A program made the position numbers and the translations under genes. Source: Limnanthes douglasii subsp. nivea (lineage: Eukaryota; Streptophyta; Magnoliopsida; Brassicales; Limnanthaceae). From it: a stretch of DNA of 64,000 nucleotides. Positions 9,290 to 18,011 of this stretch are shown in pieces; the stretch's first letter is position 1; each line of letters begins with the position of its first letter. The notes beneath the pieces were generated by a model. The model had not been told where the DNA came from. It saw nothing but the letters and a program-made list of their open reading frames with translations, and made no database searches. The DNA is taken from positions 140,474,973 through 140,538,972 of the forward strand of contig JAUPFV010000004.1 in NCBI GenBank assembly GCA_036936605.1. Reading direction: 5' to 3'.

Positions 9290-11271
9290 ATGCCTCGATT
9301 CAAGATTAAAGCAAAAAATCCGTTTAAAAAAATTAGGGCCGATGCCGAGGAGGCAGCAGCAGCGGCTAGAGCGCAGGCCGAGGCCGAGGAGGCTGCTCCG
9401 AGCGGGGAACATGTTCCCGGTTCCCGTAGTAGACGACGTCTCCGTCGTGGCGGTGATTATATTACTACTCCTGCTGATGGTACCACAGGGGCAGCTTCTA
9501 CGTCGCATCCCCCTGACGAGGAGTACGATGACGATGTAGATGCACCGCTGTATATGGAGGCTGATGCATCTCATGTACCGGACTATACGGAGGACGATGC
9601 ACCTCACGCGCCAGAGGCAGCATTTGAGGGTGAGGATGTTGATTTTTATTCCGTGCTGTCGCATGTTCCGGGACTTTTCCCGGATTACACCCTGCACGAG
9701 GCTTATAGCGTCTATCACGGAGATGTAAGTGTTACACCTTTATACTGTTCTATAATTTTCTTACGTGTTCGATACACATGTTTTTAATTATTATTGTTTT
9801 ACGAATTTACATATTTTATACATATTGCAGGATAGGGTCACTCTCCGATGCTTCGCTATGTATGACAGTCTTCGGAGATGGGACATTACAAAGCAGAGCA
9901 GGGTACGGGCTAGGGTGATGGAGACTATATTCGGTCCACTCGTCGATGCACTCACCCGCTGGCATACGAACCTCCATTTGGTGGAGGCATTCTTAGAGCG
10001 GTGGCATGAGGAGAATTCTTCTTTCCATTTCTCGTTCGGGGAGATGACAGTCACCTTGGACGATGTCCACGTCATCACTGGACTACCGGTTTTAGGTAGG
10101 TCCTTCACAGCTATACCCTTTGACTCTGACGTTGAGAGACTTTCTACTTATGCTGCCATGCTAGGTGTGCGACAATCGGAGCTGAGTAAAAACCTTAGGA
10201 ATGCTGGTAGTTTGAACCTAGGGTGGCTGCGTACTACTTTTAGTAGTTCTCCGTATAGTGATAGGAGGATCACTGATGACCAGGTAGATCATGCCACCCG
10301 TGCCTACATACTATATTTGTTAGGTACCACTATATGCGCGAACAAAACCGGGAACAGCATTCCATTAGATTACCTCCAGTTCGTGAACCAGTACCAGAGT
10401 TTGCATATGTACAACTGGGGCCAGTTGGTTTTAGCGCAGCTGTACCACGCCCTTAGTCAGGGATCTCTCCATGGTACGGGAGGCATTTGCGGGTTTCTAG
10501 CGTTGCTCGAGTCGTGGATTTTTGCACACTTTGTTCAGCTTCGAGCTCCACTTTTTCCCGGTTACGACGTATCCATGCCCCATATGTGCCAACATGCGCC
10601 GCGGAAGATTGGTGTCTCCCATGAGGTGCGCATGCAGATGAGACACGTACTGGCGACTTGCACCGAGGCAGATGTAAGTCATTTTCCTCGAATTTAATTA
10701 TTTTAATTATGAGTACTTTTACTAATATAAATGGGCTAAATTATTTTATTTACAGGTCATGTTCCTCCCGTTCATACATTTACGGGACCCTTTTCCGTTC
10801 CAGCAGGTGACGTATGTTGAGTTGAACCTTGCTTCGTTCGACGTGGTTGCGGCGTACTACCCAGACCGTGTCATTCGACGGATGGGGTATGTACAGCTGA
10901 TTCCTAAGGATATACGCCCTCCTAAGCCGAAAAAAGTAGGGAAGAAGTGGGTCACAGACTTAAAGTGGGACGATCACTTGTGGCAGAATTGGGAAAGCTA
11001 CGTGTTCACTCCTTTTAGCACGGAGTACCGTGGTAGTGGACCGAGTGCTGACCCGATGTACTACATTTGGGCGAGGAAGAGGCTATGGTACATCGTCAGT
11101 CGTCCTGCGCCGGAGAGAGGTCCTCGGGTGGAGCCGCAGGGTGGTGCTGATTATTCAGGATACGAGCAGATTGTTGCATTTGCTCCTATGCTACCTACTT
11201 TGGATCACCCTGATCTTGTAGAGTCCGCCCTCATGATGTGTAGGATCGCCGAGAGGTACCGACGACATTGA
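9290..11271 (+). CDS. Plant mobile domain (PMD, MAIN/MAIL-like) protein carried by the MULE
   Basis: Three exons (9290-9724, 9831-10673, 10756-11271), all with GT/AG borders (GAT/GTAAGT, GCAG/GATAGG; GAT/GTAAGT, ACAG/GTCATG) and all in phase 0, give 597 residues with no stop. Residues 1-60 are basic and Ala/Glu-rich, and 61-145 are acidic. From 146 onward is the PMD fold, the domain of MAIN and MAIL1 in plants and of many transposon-borne relatives (annotated as aminotransferase-like, plant mobile domain). Diagnostic stretches are AMYDSLRRWDI, FSFGEMTVTLDDVHVITGLP, and near the end MYYIWARKRLWYIV. Host PMD proteins act in gene and transposon silencing in the nucleus; the role of the transposon forms is unknown. 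It is transcribed away from the S5 gene, and its 3' end faces the minus-strand small gene. Confidence 0.85.
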
Positions 11272-11314
11272 TTATTATTCTCAGTTTGTTAGATTTTTGG
11301 ACATCAACACTATA

Positions 11315-11655
11315 ATTTTGTAATCGGTAAATTGTATGACTGCTTTTAATTTTTGTAATCGGTTAATTGTATGACTGCTTTTAATTTAATGTAATCTGTT
11401 CATCGGTTTGATTACTTTCGAATGATATACACACTCAAAATTATAATGAAACAGAAATACACACTCAAAATTAAAATGAAACACACTGATAATTAAACAG
11501 CAACTCACACGCAAACAGAAACACACACTCATACTCGAACAGAAACTCACACTCAAACAGAAATACACACTCATACTTAAATTGAAACTCACACTCAAAC
11601 AGAAATACACACTCATACTTAAATTGAAACTCACACTCAAACGGAAATACACACG
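11315..11655. repeat. Short tandem repeats 3' of the PMD gene
   Basis: A 36-bp unit containing TTTTGTAATCGG...GACTGC is duplicated at about 11315-11385. Then at about 11425-11650 a CA-rich minisatellite alternates AAACAGAAATACACACTCAT with AAATTGAAACTCACACTCAA in several copies. A 90-residue minus-strand ORF with repeated SVSFNLSMSVY is only a reading of this array. The array separates the convergent 3' ends of the PMD gene and the first small gene. Confidence 0.85.
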
Positions 11656-11660
11656 CAAAA

Positions 11661-12077
11661 TTATCTATCAGGCCAGTTCCATTTCATCAACCTCCTTTCT
11701 TCTTTCGCATCTTTGTAGTCACTGATTTCCTGTAGCTGGATGTCAACAATGTCAGAGCGGACCGTATCCAGCTGGTCCTCTGTTATATAATCTGTCGCTT
11801 GACAGTTGAACCGGTTACCCGCAATACGACGTTCCAATTCGGTGAGGTCAGAAACTAGATGTCGACGGGATGTGACCAAGACCGACCACCTAGCTCGCAC
11901 TTCATCAACACGCCTTGAAATGTAAGGCGGCTGAACACCATCCCTTCCGTACAGGAAGTACATCTGGCATACTAATGCCTCGCAGTACCTTTTACCACCC
12001 TCTGGAATGTGCATATTACCAACTTCAATTGATGCCCTCATCAGATACTGATCTTCCAACTCAGTCCATGAACCCAT
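11661..12077 (-). CDS. MULE-borne small protein A, possible SANT/Myb-like
   Basis: This intact 138-residue ORF starts at 12077 (MGSWTELEDQYLMRA). The opening W-T-E-L-E-D...L pattern resembles the first helix of a Myb/SANT repeat, but no full domain can be named. Further on come CQMYFLYGRDG (about 37-47), RARWSVLVTSRRHL and DYITEDQLDTVRSDI (about 94-108). The same landmarks in the same order occur in small protein B, so the two are paralogues. TATAAATA on the minus strand (12129-12136) lies 52 bp upstream of the start. Function unknown. By analogy with the small DNA-binding partner proteins of some plant transposons it might assist the transposase, but that is a guess. Confidence 0.7.
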   Translation of the reverse strand: MGSWTELEDQYLMRASIEVGNMHIPEGGKRYCEALVCQMYFLYGRDGVQPPYISRRVDEVRARWSVLVTSRRHLVSDLTELERRIAGNRFNCQATDYITEDQLDTVRSDIVDIQLQEISDYKDAKEERRLMKWNWPDR

Positions 12078-12499
12078 TTTTCAGCTAGATTTATCAACTA
12101 ATTTACAATTTAATGTGCATGAAGCTTCTATTTATAGACGGACCGATAAGAAAAACATTCAAATGAAAACATAACACGTTTAAAGTAAGAAACCGAAATT
12201 CAAAACTCCCACCCATTTTCAAAATTCAAAAAATCCCTCTCGTTCTCGAACATTATAATAATCCCGCTCATTTCAAAATATCAAAATTCCCTCTCATTTT
12301 CAAAATTCAAAAAATCCCTCTCGTTCTTGGAAATTCAAAAAATCCCGCTCATTCTAAAAATTCAAAACTCCCTCCCATTTTCTAAATTCTAAACTCCCTC
12401 TCATTATCTAAAATAAAGTCCCACCTAAATTCACTATATAAATGGACTACAAATCCGTTTACATTCATATAATATTCTCAAACTTAGAAAGTTCAACAA
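12078..12499. promoter_or_regulatory. Divergent promoter between small genes A and B
   Basis: The 422-bp gap between two divergent start codons has a TATA box for each side: TATAAATA on the minus strand at 12129-12136, and TATATAAAT on the plus strand at 12435-12443, about 60 bp from each ATG. The middle (12180-12420) is made of imperfect repeats around AAATTCAAAA and CCCTCTCGTTCT. This symmetric layout supports both small ORFs as real, co-regulated genes. Confidence 0.65.
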
Positions 12500-12877
12500 A
12501 TGGAGTTTACTCCCCATAAAGACTACCATTTGCTTCTGGCGGCGAGGATTGCCCGACGAGAGATGGGGGAAGATACTAGTGATGATTTTTTTGATCGGGT
12601 GCTTTGTAAGATGTACTACGGCTACGGCCGTTTACAAACAGAAGGGCTCCTCGTGCGCAACCGTGAGCAAATCAAGCAGAGGTATATTTTTTGCCAACCG
12701 CTCCAGCGTTTGTTGTTTCAGCCGTATAAAATTAAGCAAGAAGCAGCCGCCGTCTTCAACATGACGGTGGTAGACTACATCAGTAGGGATATGGTGGCGT
12801 ATCTTCAGGATAGGATTGCGGAAAGGGAGCAGGGGGTTGATTCTGACGACAACTTGGGATATGACTTCGATGATTGA
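12500..12877 (+). CDS. MULE-borne small protein B, paralogue of protein A
   Basis: This intact 125-residue ORF has its own TATA box 57 bp upstream. Landmarks are LCKMYYGYGRLQ (about 35-46), REQIKQRY (about 55-62), DYISRDMVAYLQDRI (about 92-106) and an acidic tail ending DSDDNLGYDFDD. The core aligns with protein A (LVCQMYFLYGRDG, VDEVRARW, DYITEDQLDTVRSDI), showing an old duplication followed by divergence. Protein B lacks the Trp near the start but keeps the charged, Leu-rich beginning. Function unknown. Its 3' end faces that of the transposase gene across a 775-bp gap holding repeat cluster 2. Confidence 0.7.
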   Translation: MEFTPHKDYHLLLAARIARREMGEDTSDDFFDRVLCKMYYGYGRLQTEGLLVRNREQIKQRYIFCQPLQRLLFQPYKIKQEAAAVFNMTVVDYISRDMVAYLQDRIAEREQGVDSDDNLGYDFDD

Positions 12878-12980
12878 GCATTTTGGTTGTTGGCATTTCG
12901 GTGTTTAATTATTTTCTTATGTTTCGTTAAGTTAAAAGTGTTAACTTAATGTTTTCCTCTTTTTGTAACCACTTCAAGTG

Positions 12981-13060
12981 TACTTGTTGTTTTCTTGTAT
13001 TTCTTCAAAATGTACTTGTTGTTTTCCTGTATTTCTTGAAAATGTACTTGTTGTTTTATC
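12981..13060. repeat. 32-bp tandem repeat
   Basis: GTACTTGTTGTTTT recurs at 12981, 13013 and 13045, each followed by CTGTATTTCTT-type sequence. The spacing is 32 bp, with two full units and a partial one. It lies just past the 3' end of small gene B. Confidence 0.85.
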
Positions 13061-13118
13061 CCATATACTGGTATTTTATTCCAACAAATGTCCAAAATGA
13101 TAAACTAGGACTATTATG

Positions 13119-13411
13119 TGTCCGAAAAAGTAGGCAAAAAATCTGGCCTAGCGTCGCAGGCCCAAAATGAGACCAGGCCCAAAAGGCGTCGCATTTTGGG
13201 CCTGCGACAGAAGCTTTCTGTCTCAAAATATGGGCCAAATATTTGGCCTGCCGTCGCAGGCCCAAAATGCGACCAGGCCCAAAAGGCGTCGCATTTTGGG
13301 CCTGCGACAACTGCATTCTGTCCGAAATTATGGGCCAAAAAATTAGCCTGCCGTCGCATGCACAAAATGCGACCATGCCCAAAGGGCGTCTCATTTTAGG
13401 CCTGCGACAAA
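13119..13411. repeat. GC-rich repeat cluster 2 (three 100-bp units, palindromic core)
   Basis: GTCGCAGG (GTCGCATG in the third) starts at 13153, 13253 and 13353, exactly 100 bp apart. In each unit GTCGCAGGCCCAAAATG is followed about 22 bp later by its reverse complement CATTTTGGGCCTGCGAC, so each unit can fold into a hairpin. The units are separated by TGGGCCAAAtATTTGGCCT-like spacers. Several ORFs run through on both strands (for example 13056-13394 minus), but they are repeat-derived. The cluster lies between the convergent 3' ends of small gene B and the transposase. Confidence 0.92.
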
Positions 13412-13652
13412 TAATTTATTTTTGAGAATTAATGCCAAATTTTGACATTGGATATGTGATATGTGTTTCTAATAAAACTTACATTAAACTTAAAATCGTC
13501 AAACACATTTGTATGAAAGCGACAAACACCGTAAACTACATTATATCATACTTACATCAAAATTACATCAAAATTACATCAAAATTACATATGTTACAGT
13601 AGATGTTATGAAAACTAACTAATTTAAACTACAAATGTCGCACAAAAATATT

Positions 13653-16600
13653 TCAAACATTAGAAACGTCCTCGTCTCTAGTCAAATCTGTGACATGGAG
13701 TTTTTCGTTCAAGTTGATTTTTCTTGCGGGCATTATCTGTGTAAATTTGTTCAACCGCCGGTAGTATGGATGCGCCCATTGATTCGCTTCTTCGGTTGCG
13801 TAAGCGGCCCAACACGGGTATAATGGAGGCAACGGTCCATCGGGTGGAGTAGTAATCTACAAGGAAATAAAATAAACGAATGCATTAGTAGTGATAGCGT
13901 AAGAAAGTTTGATTGGAAACGAAATATACTTACATTAACAAAGTGACATCCATGCACGAAAGCTATCCCAACTTCTATGATCGTCGAATTGTTGACGGGT
14001 GGCTTTCCACGTATTGGTAGATACGTTAACGAGGCTGCGAGCGATACATGGTATACCATGCATTGATACCTTGTCGCGATGACCAGTCCAATGTCCGGAA
14101 ATGTCATCCAATAGTGGCTACTAGGATTCGGCTTGAAGTAATCTAACCTTTGTATCAAATCGTCAAACACCTTCTCCGAACCATATACATCCAACCAACA
14201 TGCACGGTTGTCCCGCAACTCCTTCAACAACTCGCGTCTAACATCCTCCCATCTATCTTCGTCGTTGTATATTGAATGCGCTACGGAAGGATATCCGCAT
14301 TGTCCGTCCGGAAGAACGTCAACTAACTTTGAAATGTAAGTGTGTAGAAAGGTCGGGATGCAATCCGGATACAATGTTAACTTCCCATCCTTAACAATTT
14401 TCTTAGGCCTTCCAACCTTCTTTTTTGCTAATGGAGGTTTGGGTGGTACGATGGGAGCCACTTTGGATGCGGCCGTGCTCCCTAGCGTGTTTACGGGTGT
14501 ACTACCTACCGAGTTAGCCGGAGTACTAGCACTAGCGGTTTGTTCAATGGGATATTCCCACGAACTAGGGTTTCGTTTAGTCGATTTATCAACGCCTCCC
14601 TTTGGTCTACCCTTAGCTCTAACCGCTTCTTTAGGATCTTGAATATGACTTGTCTCGGGCATCAAAATTTGCATTACTTTATTGATAATGTGGTCTTGTT
14701 GGTCGGGGCGGAAACTACGAATGGAGTTGTCAATTAAGGAAATCTTTTTTTGCAATTCCTCTTCGCGAGAGGTAGGATCCCTGTGCACAATATCTAATCT
14801 TTTCCAAAAAATATCCACATCTTCTAAAGGGATGCACCTACCTTCTCTAGCTATAAAGGAAATTTCACATGCACAAGGTAAACCATGAGTTTTCCTAAGG
14901 AAACAACCTCCACATGCCACCCGATCTACTCCTATATTCCGAGCACGTACAATAGCAACCGTCAGTATCTTTAGCCCCGCATGTGACACATGACCTTTAA
15001 GATTTTTGGTCAAAACACCATCGAAGCCGGGAATTGATCTAAACTTACTTCGCTCGAATGATTCGACGATACTCGCATGCTGTTTCGTTAACAAGTTATG
15101 AACTTTTTCCCAAAAAGTCTCAAAGTTTCATTGATTCGTCCCAAGATATTTTTTTAGGGACGAGTGTGCACCCTCCGCCCTACATAGTACAAGTAATAAA
15201 TTATCAACAGACTTGAACTTTAATAAAATAACTCAACGAAAAGTAGGATAGAAGGACTAACCTATTTGTAGTTGTTTGGCCATAATGCTTAATCGTGTTC
15301 GTTTTGTACGCAAGGAACTTGTCAGCATATTTTGTTATCCACGAGTCCATAACGTACGCAAAGCACTCCGATTTAGATGCGAACATCTCCTTAAGTGTAT
15401 CCAGATTCTTTTGGTAACTCTCAAACGTGTTCGCCTCCGCAACGTAGCCGTAAAATTCAACAAATTGTTTCGCTACCGCATCATCGTGCAATATCTTCCG
15501 AACCGCCCCAAGGATGTTCTTACTAATGTGCCACGTGCATAACAAATGGTGCGTTCCGGGAAAAATTCTATCAACCGCACGCATGAGAGCTAACTCCCGA
15601 TCGGTAACAATAATGGATGGAAAAGCGCAAACGCTATCCATCATCAAACCACGAAGAGTTTCCAAAGCCCATACGTAGTTTCCAATCTTCTCTCCGCTCA
15701 TAAACACGTACGCAACGGTAAATGTGATGGAAGTGGACGTAAAACCGACAACCTCTAACAACGGCATCTTATACCTAGTCGTCTTGTACGTACAATCCAT
15801 GAATAACACGTTCGGGAATGTACGTAATAAGTCTATGCTAGTAGGATGTGCGAAGAAAAAGTCAGTGATCACCTTTGTATCATCTTTCAAACGCTCCCAC
15901 GTCGAGTATCCATTCTCCTTCAACTTCGTCAATAGATATTGCATTTGGGTTTGTCCCCCGTGTTCAGCGTCCCGATGTTTTTGGCGGACATTGTAGATCG
16001 CACGCATGTTCGAAATGTTTTCCGGATATTGGTGCTTCAAACCACTGTATATCTCCCTAGGGCGCGAACCTAGGTGAGACAAACTACGAACTAGTTCCTC
16101 TTCGTCCAATTTTAGCCTACAAGCGCGGGAATGACCGTCTAGGCGAATGTAGGGTTCATGATTGTGAGTACCGTTTATCACCTCCAAACTCCATTTCATG
16201 GCTAGTACGTCGATCGGATGACCTTTTAGCGCAAACGGACAATTACATTTCTTCGTGGATGTCTTCCTCTTTTTCAAAGTGTCCGGCTTTGCCTTTGATA
16301 CGTATACACCGTATCGCTCGCAAACGTACTCTAACCTAGGAGTCCTTCCCCATTTCCCACTATCGTATAGTTTTCTTATTGTGACAAACTTGATCTTCTT
16401 TGATTCAATCTCCACGAAAGCATCTAATTCGTCTTTAGTGAATAATCTATCCGTGTTGAATATTTTACTGTAATCGGCATCCATAAATGGAGGCTGGGCA
16501 GGTTCCTCCTGCAAAATATACAATCGAAATGTATGAGTTTATATATACAAGTTGCAGTAGCATGCCCAAAATGAGACATGTCTAAAGCTCCGTCGCAGGC

Positions 16601-16923
16601 CCAAAATGAGACGGGCCCAAAAGAGCGTCTCATTTTGGGCCTGCGACAGAGGCTCTCTGGCTACAAAATATGGGCCATATTATTGGCCTAGCGTCGTAGG
16701 CCTTAAATGAGACGGTCTTTTGGGCCCGTCGCATTTTGGGCCTGCGACGGAGCTTTAGAGCCGTCGCCCGCTGTTCGTGCGATGACGATGCTGTTCATCG
16801 CACGAACAACGTGCTACAGCCCTGAAATCATAAAAACTTAATTTCGGTCCTTACCTCCATCCGGTAAGCTTCCTCCTCGTTCAGTAAGTCTTCCAGAGAA
16901 ATGCTCATCTCTTCGTTGTCCAT
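13653..16923 (-). CDS. MULE transposase fused to OTU-like cysteine protease domain (one in-frame stop)
   Basis: Four exons (16923-16855, 16508-15262, 15179-13934, 13856-13653) with GT/AG borders give 921 codons ending in TGA. In order: acidic start MDNEEMSISLEDLLNEEEAY; a FAR1/WRKY-GCM1-type zinc segment with CxC at 111-113 and HNH at 138-140; the DDE transposase core with Asp261 (MDCTYKT), Asp326 (VTDRE), CTWH at 347-350 and a likely Glu near 386; a SWIM-type zinc finger at 528-543 (CGGCFLRKTHGLPCACE); two AT-hook-like GRP motifs near 628 and 696 (KGRPKGG, KKVGRPKK); and an OTU-like domain from about 725 with DGQC (Cys733) and a terminal His851 (GCHFVN). The transposase cuts and joins element ends. 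OTU domains remove ubiquitin; their role on a transposase is not known. The only break is a TGA at 15128-15130 (codon 456), so it is one base from intact. Intron 1 holds repeat cluster 3. Confidence 0.9.
16561..16808. repeat. GC-rich repeat cluster 3 in transposase intron 1
   Basis: Two units with the GTCGCAGG/CCTGCGAC palindromic core start at 16592 and 16693, 101 bp apart, and share the spacer type of cluster 2 (AAAATATGGGCCATATTATT). They are followed by GTTCGTGCGATGA at 16773-16785, which pairs perfectly with TCATCGCACGAAC at 16795-16807. The same GTTCGTGCGATGACGA is found in cluster 1. The cluster lies wholly inside intron 1 (16509-16854). Confidence 0.9.
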
Positions 16924-17172
16924 AGATACTCCGATTCAAGATTTTTCGAAGTGGGTTTGATGAGTTTGGGTAAAAAAAGCTAATTTTTTCGAATTAATGG
17001 GTTTAGATTAGTAGATGTTACTACAAAGCTTGTAGATCTAGTGTAATATCGGATAGATTTGAGTGTTTCGGCCGATTTGGAGACTAAATGGCATAAATGT
17101 CAAAATTTAGAGAGAGGAAGGGCAATTTTGGAATTTCAACTTTCAGTTTCAAAAAATAAGGGAGTATGGTGA

Positions 17173-17210
17173 GAGATCTATCAAAATGTGTAACATTTCT
17201 AGCCTGGCCC
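17173..17210 (-). repeat. MULE right terminal inverted repeat
   Basis: On the minus strand it reads GGGCCAGGCTAGAAATGTTA and continues CACATTTTGATAGATCT. It pairs with the left end and is followed outward by the duplicated TTCATTTAT. The TGATAGATCTCTCACC motif sits at its inner edge (17168-17183). Confidence 0.9.
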
Positions 17211-17219
17211 TTCATTTAT

Positions 17220-17879
17220 TAACAAAATTAATTTGTTTTTGATTTATTGACGAATTGTACAGTAAGGCCATTTCATATCATTATATTATATGTGTTGCGA
17301 ACCAGAAAAATTGTAAGGTCAAGGTAAGGATGGCGATTAAGGTAAGGATGGTAAATTTTTCTAAAGATGCGGATATCCGATCCGGTAAATTTTTCTAAAG
17401 ATGTGGATATCCGATCCGATGAGATGAGTTATGAGTTTTAAAAATGTTCTACCGTGGATGTAAGATGAGTTATGGGTTTAATTTTTTTAAGGTATCCAAC
17501 GAGAATCCAACCCACTAGAATTAATATTTTATAAAATATTTTATTATTTAATATTATTTATCAATGTTTAAAATATAGTTATCATTGTATTCTGTAATAC
17601 CCAAACTTTTGCTAATATAAATCATATATTTTTGAAAAATATTATTCTACATTTAAACATTAAATTTAGTATTTCAATCTTTTTTTTTAATATTTTTTAT
17701 TTTTATATGCAAAATTGATACCATCAATTGCTAGATTTTGGTTTTGGTAGACATAATCTTCCGGAGTACTTTATGGGGTTCTTAGCTGCATATATTGTGT
17801 TACATTTTAATGTGGGGCTATGTTACTGCGACCTATTTTTTAAAAAACGAGACCCTGCTATAATGAGAATCCTTTTCCT
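17220..17879. other. AT-rich intergenic DNA with a 34-bp tandem duplication
   Basis: This is the original DNA upstream of the S5 gene beyond the MULE. No gene is recognised. A 34-bp unit containing TTTTTCTAAAGATG and GGATATCCGATCC is duplicated at 17350-17417. The 94-residue ORF at 17728-18012 shows no family resemblance and overlaps the foldback next to it. Confidence 0.5.
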
Positions 17880-18011
17880 TATAATGAGACTCCAAAATCT
17901 GATAAAAAACTTGAAAATACTATTTTTCCCCTCACAATGGGTTTTTATATGTGAGGGCAAAATGATATTTTCAAGTTTTTGGGGAAAATCAGATTTGGGG
18001 ATCTCATTATA
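17880..18011. repeat. Foldback (MITE-like) inverted repeat
   Basis: The left arm begins TATAATGAGACTCCAAAATC and the right arm ends with the reverse complement of TATAATGAGATCCCCAAATC. Pairing continues inward through TTGAAAATA and CCCTCACA over about 55 bp per arm, with small bulges, leaving a very short loop. The outer TATA could supply TA target duplications. Either a small MITE or a hairpin-forming relic. Confidence 0.6.

Larger units (their letters stand above)
8508..17210. mobile_element. Complete Mutator-like element (MULE) with transposase-OTU, PMD and two small genes
   Basis: The 8,703-bp element begins GGGCTAGGCTAGAAAT and ends with the reverse complement of GGGCCAGGCTAGAAAT. The identical 9-bp TTCATTTAT lies directly outside both ends (8499-8507, 17211-17219); a 9-bp target duplication is the mark of Mutator superfamily insertion. 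Inside are a minus-strand MULE transposase-OTU gene (13653-16923), a plus-strand PMD gene (9290-11271) and two small divergent genes (11661-12077 minus, 12500-12877 plus). Three clusters of GC-rich palindromic repeats and several short AT-rich tandem repeats fill the spaces. The ends carry only about 38 bp of inverted repeat, much shorter than the roughly 200-bp ends of classical Mu. The identical duplications and almost intact ORFs suggest a recent insertion. Confidence 0.92.

Noticed and set aside
11386..11658. 90-residue ORF with SVSFNLSMSVY repeats
   Set aside because: A reading of the CA-rich minisatellite.
13119..13411. CRISPR-like regularly spaced palindromic repeats
   Set aside because: This is plant nuclear DNA inside a transposon. 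The repeats are whole 100-bp tandem units with similar spacers, not short repeats with unique spacers, and no cas genes are present.
13056..13425. Several ORFs on both strands over the 100-bp repeats
   Set aside because: All are readings of palindromic repeats (FGPATAGQ / RPKMRP patterns), not genes.
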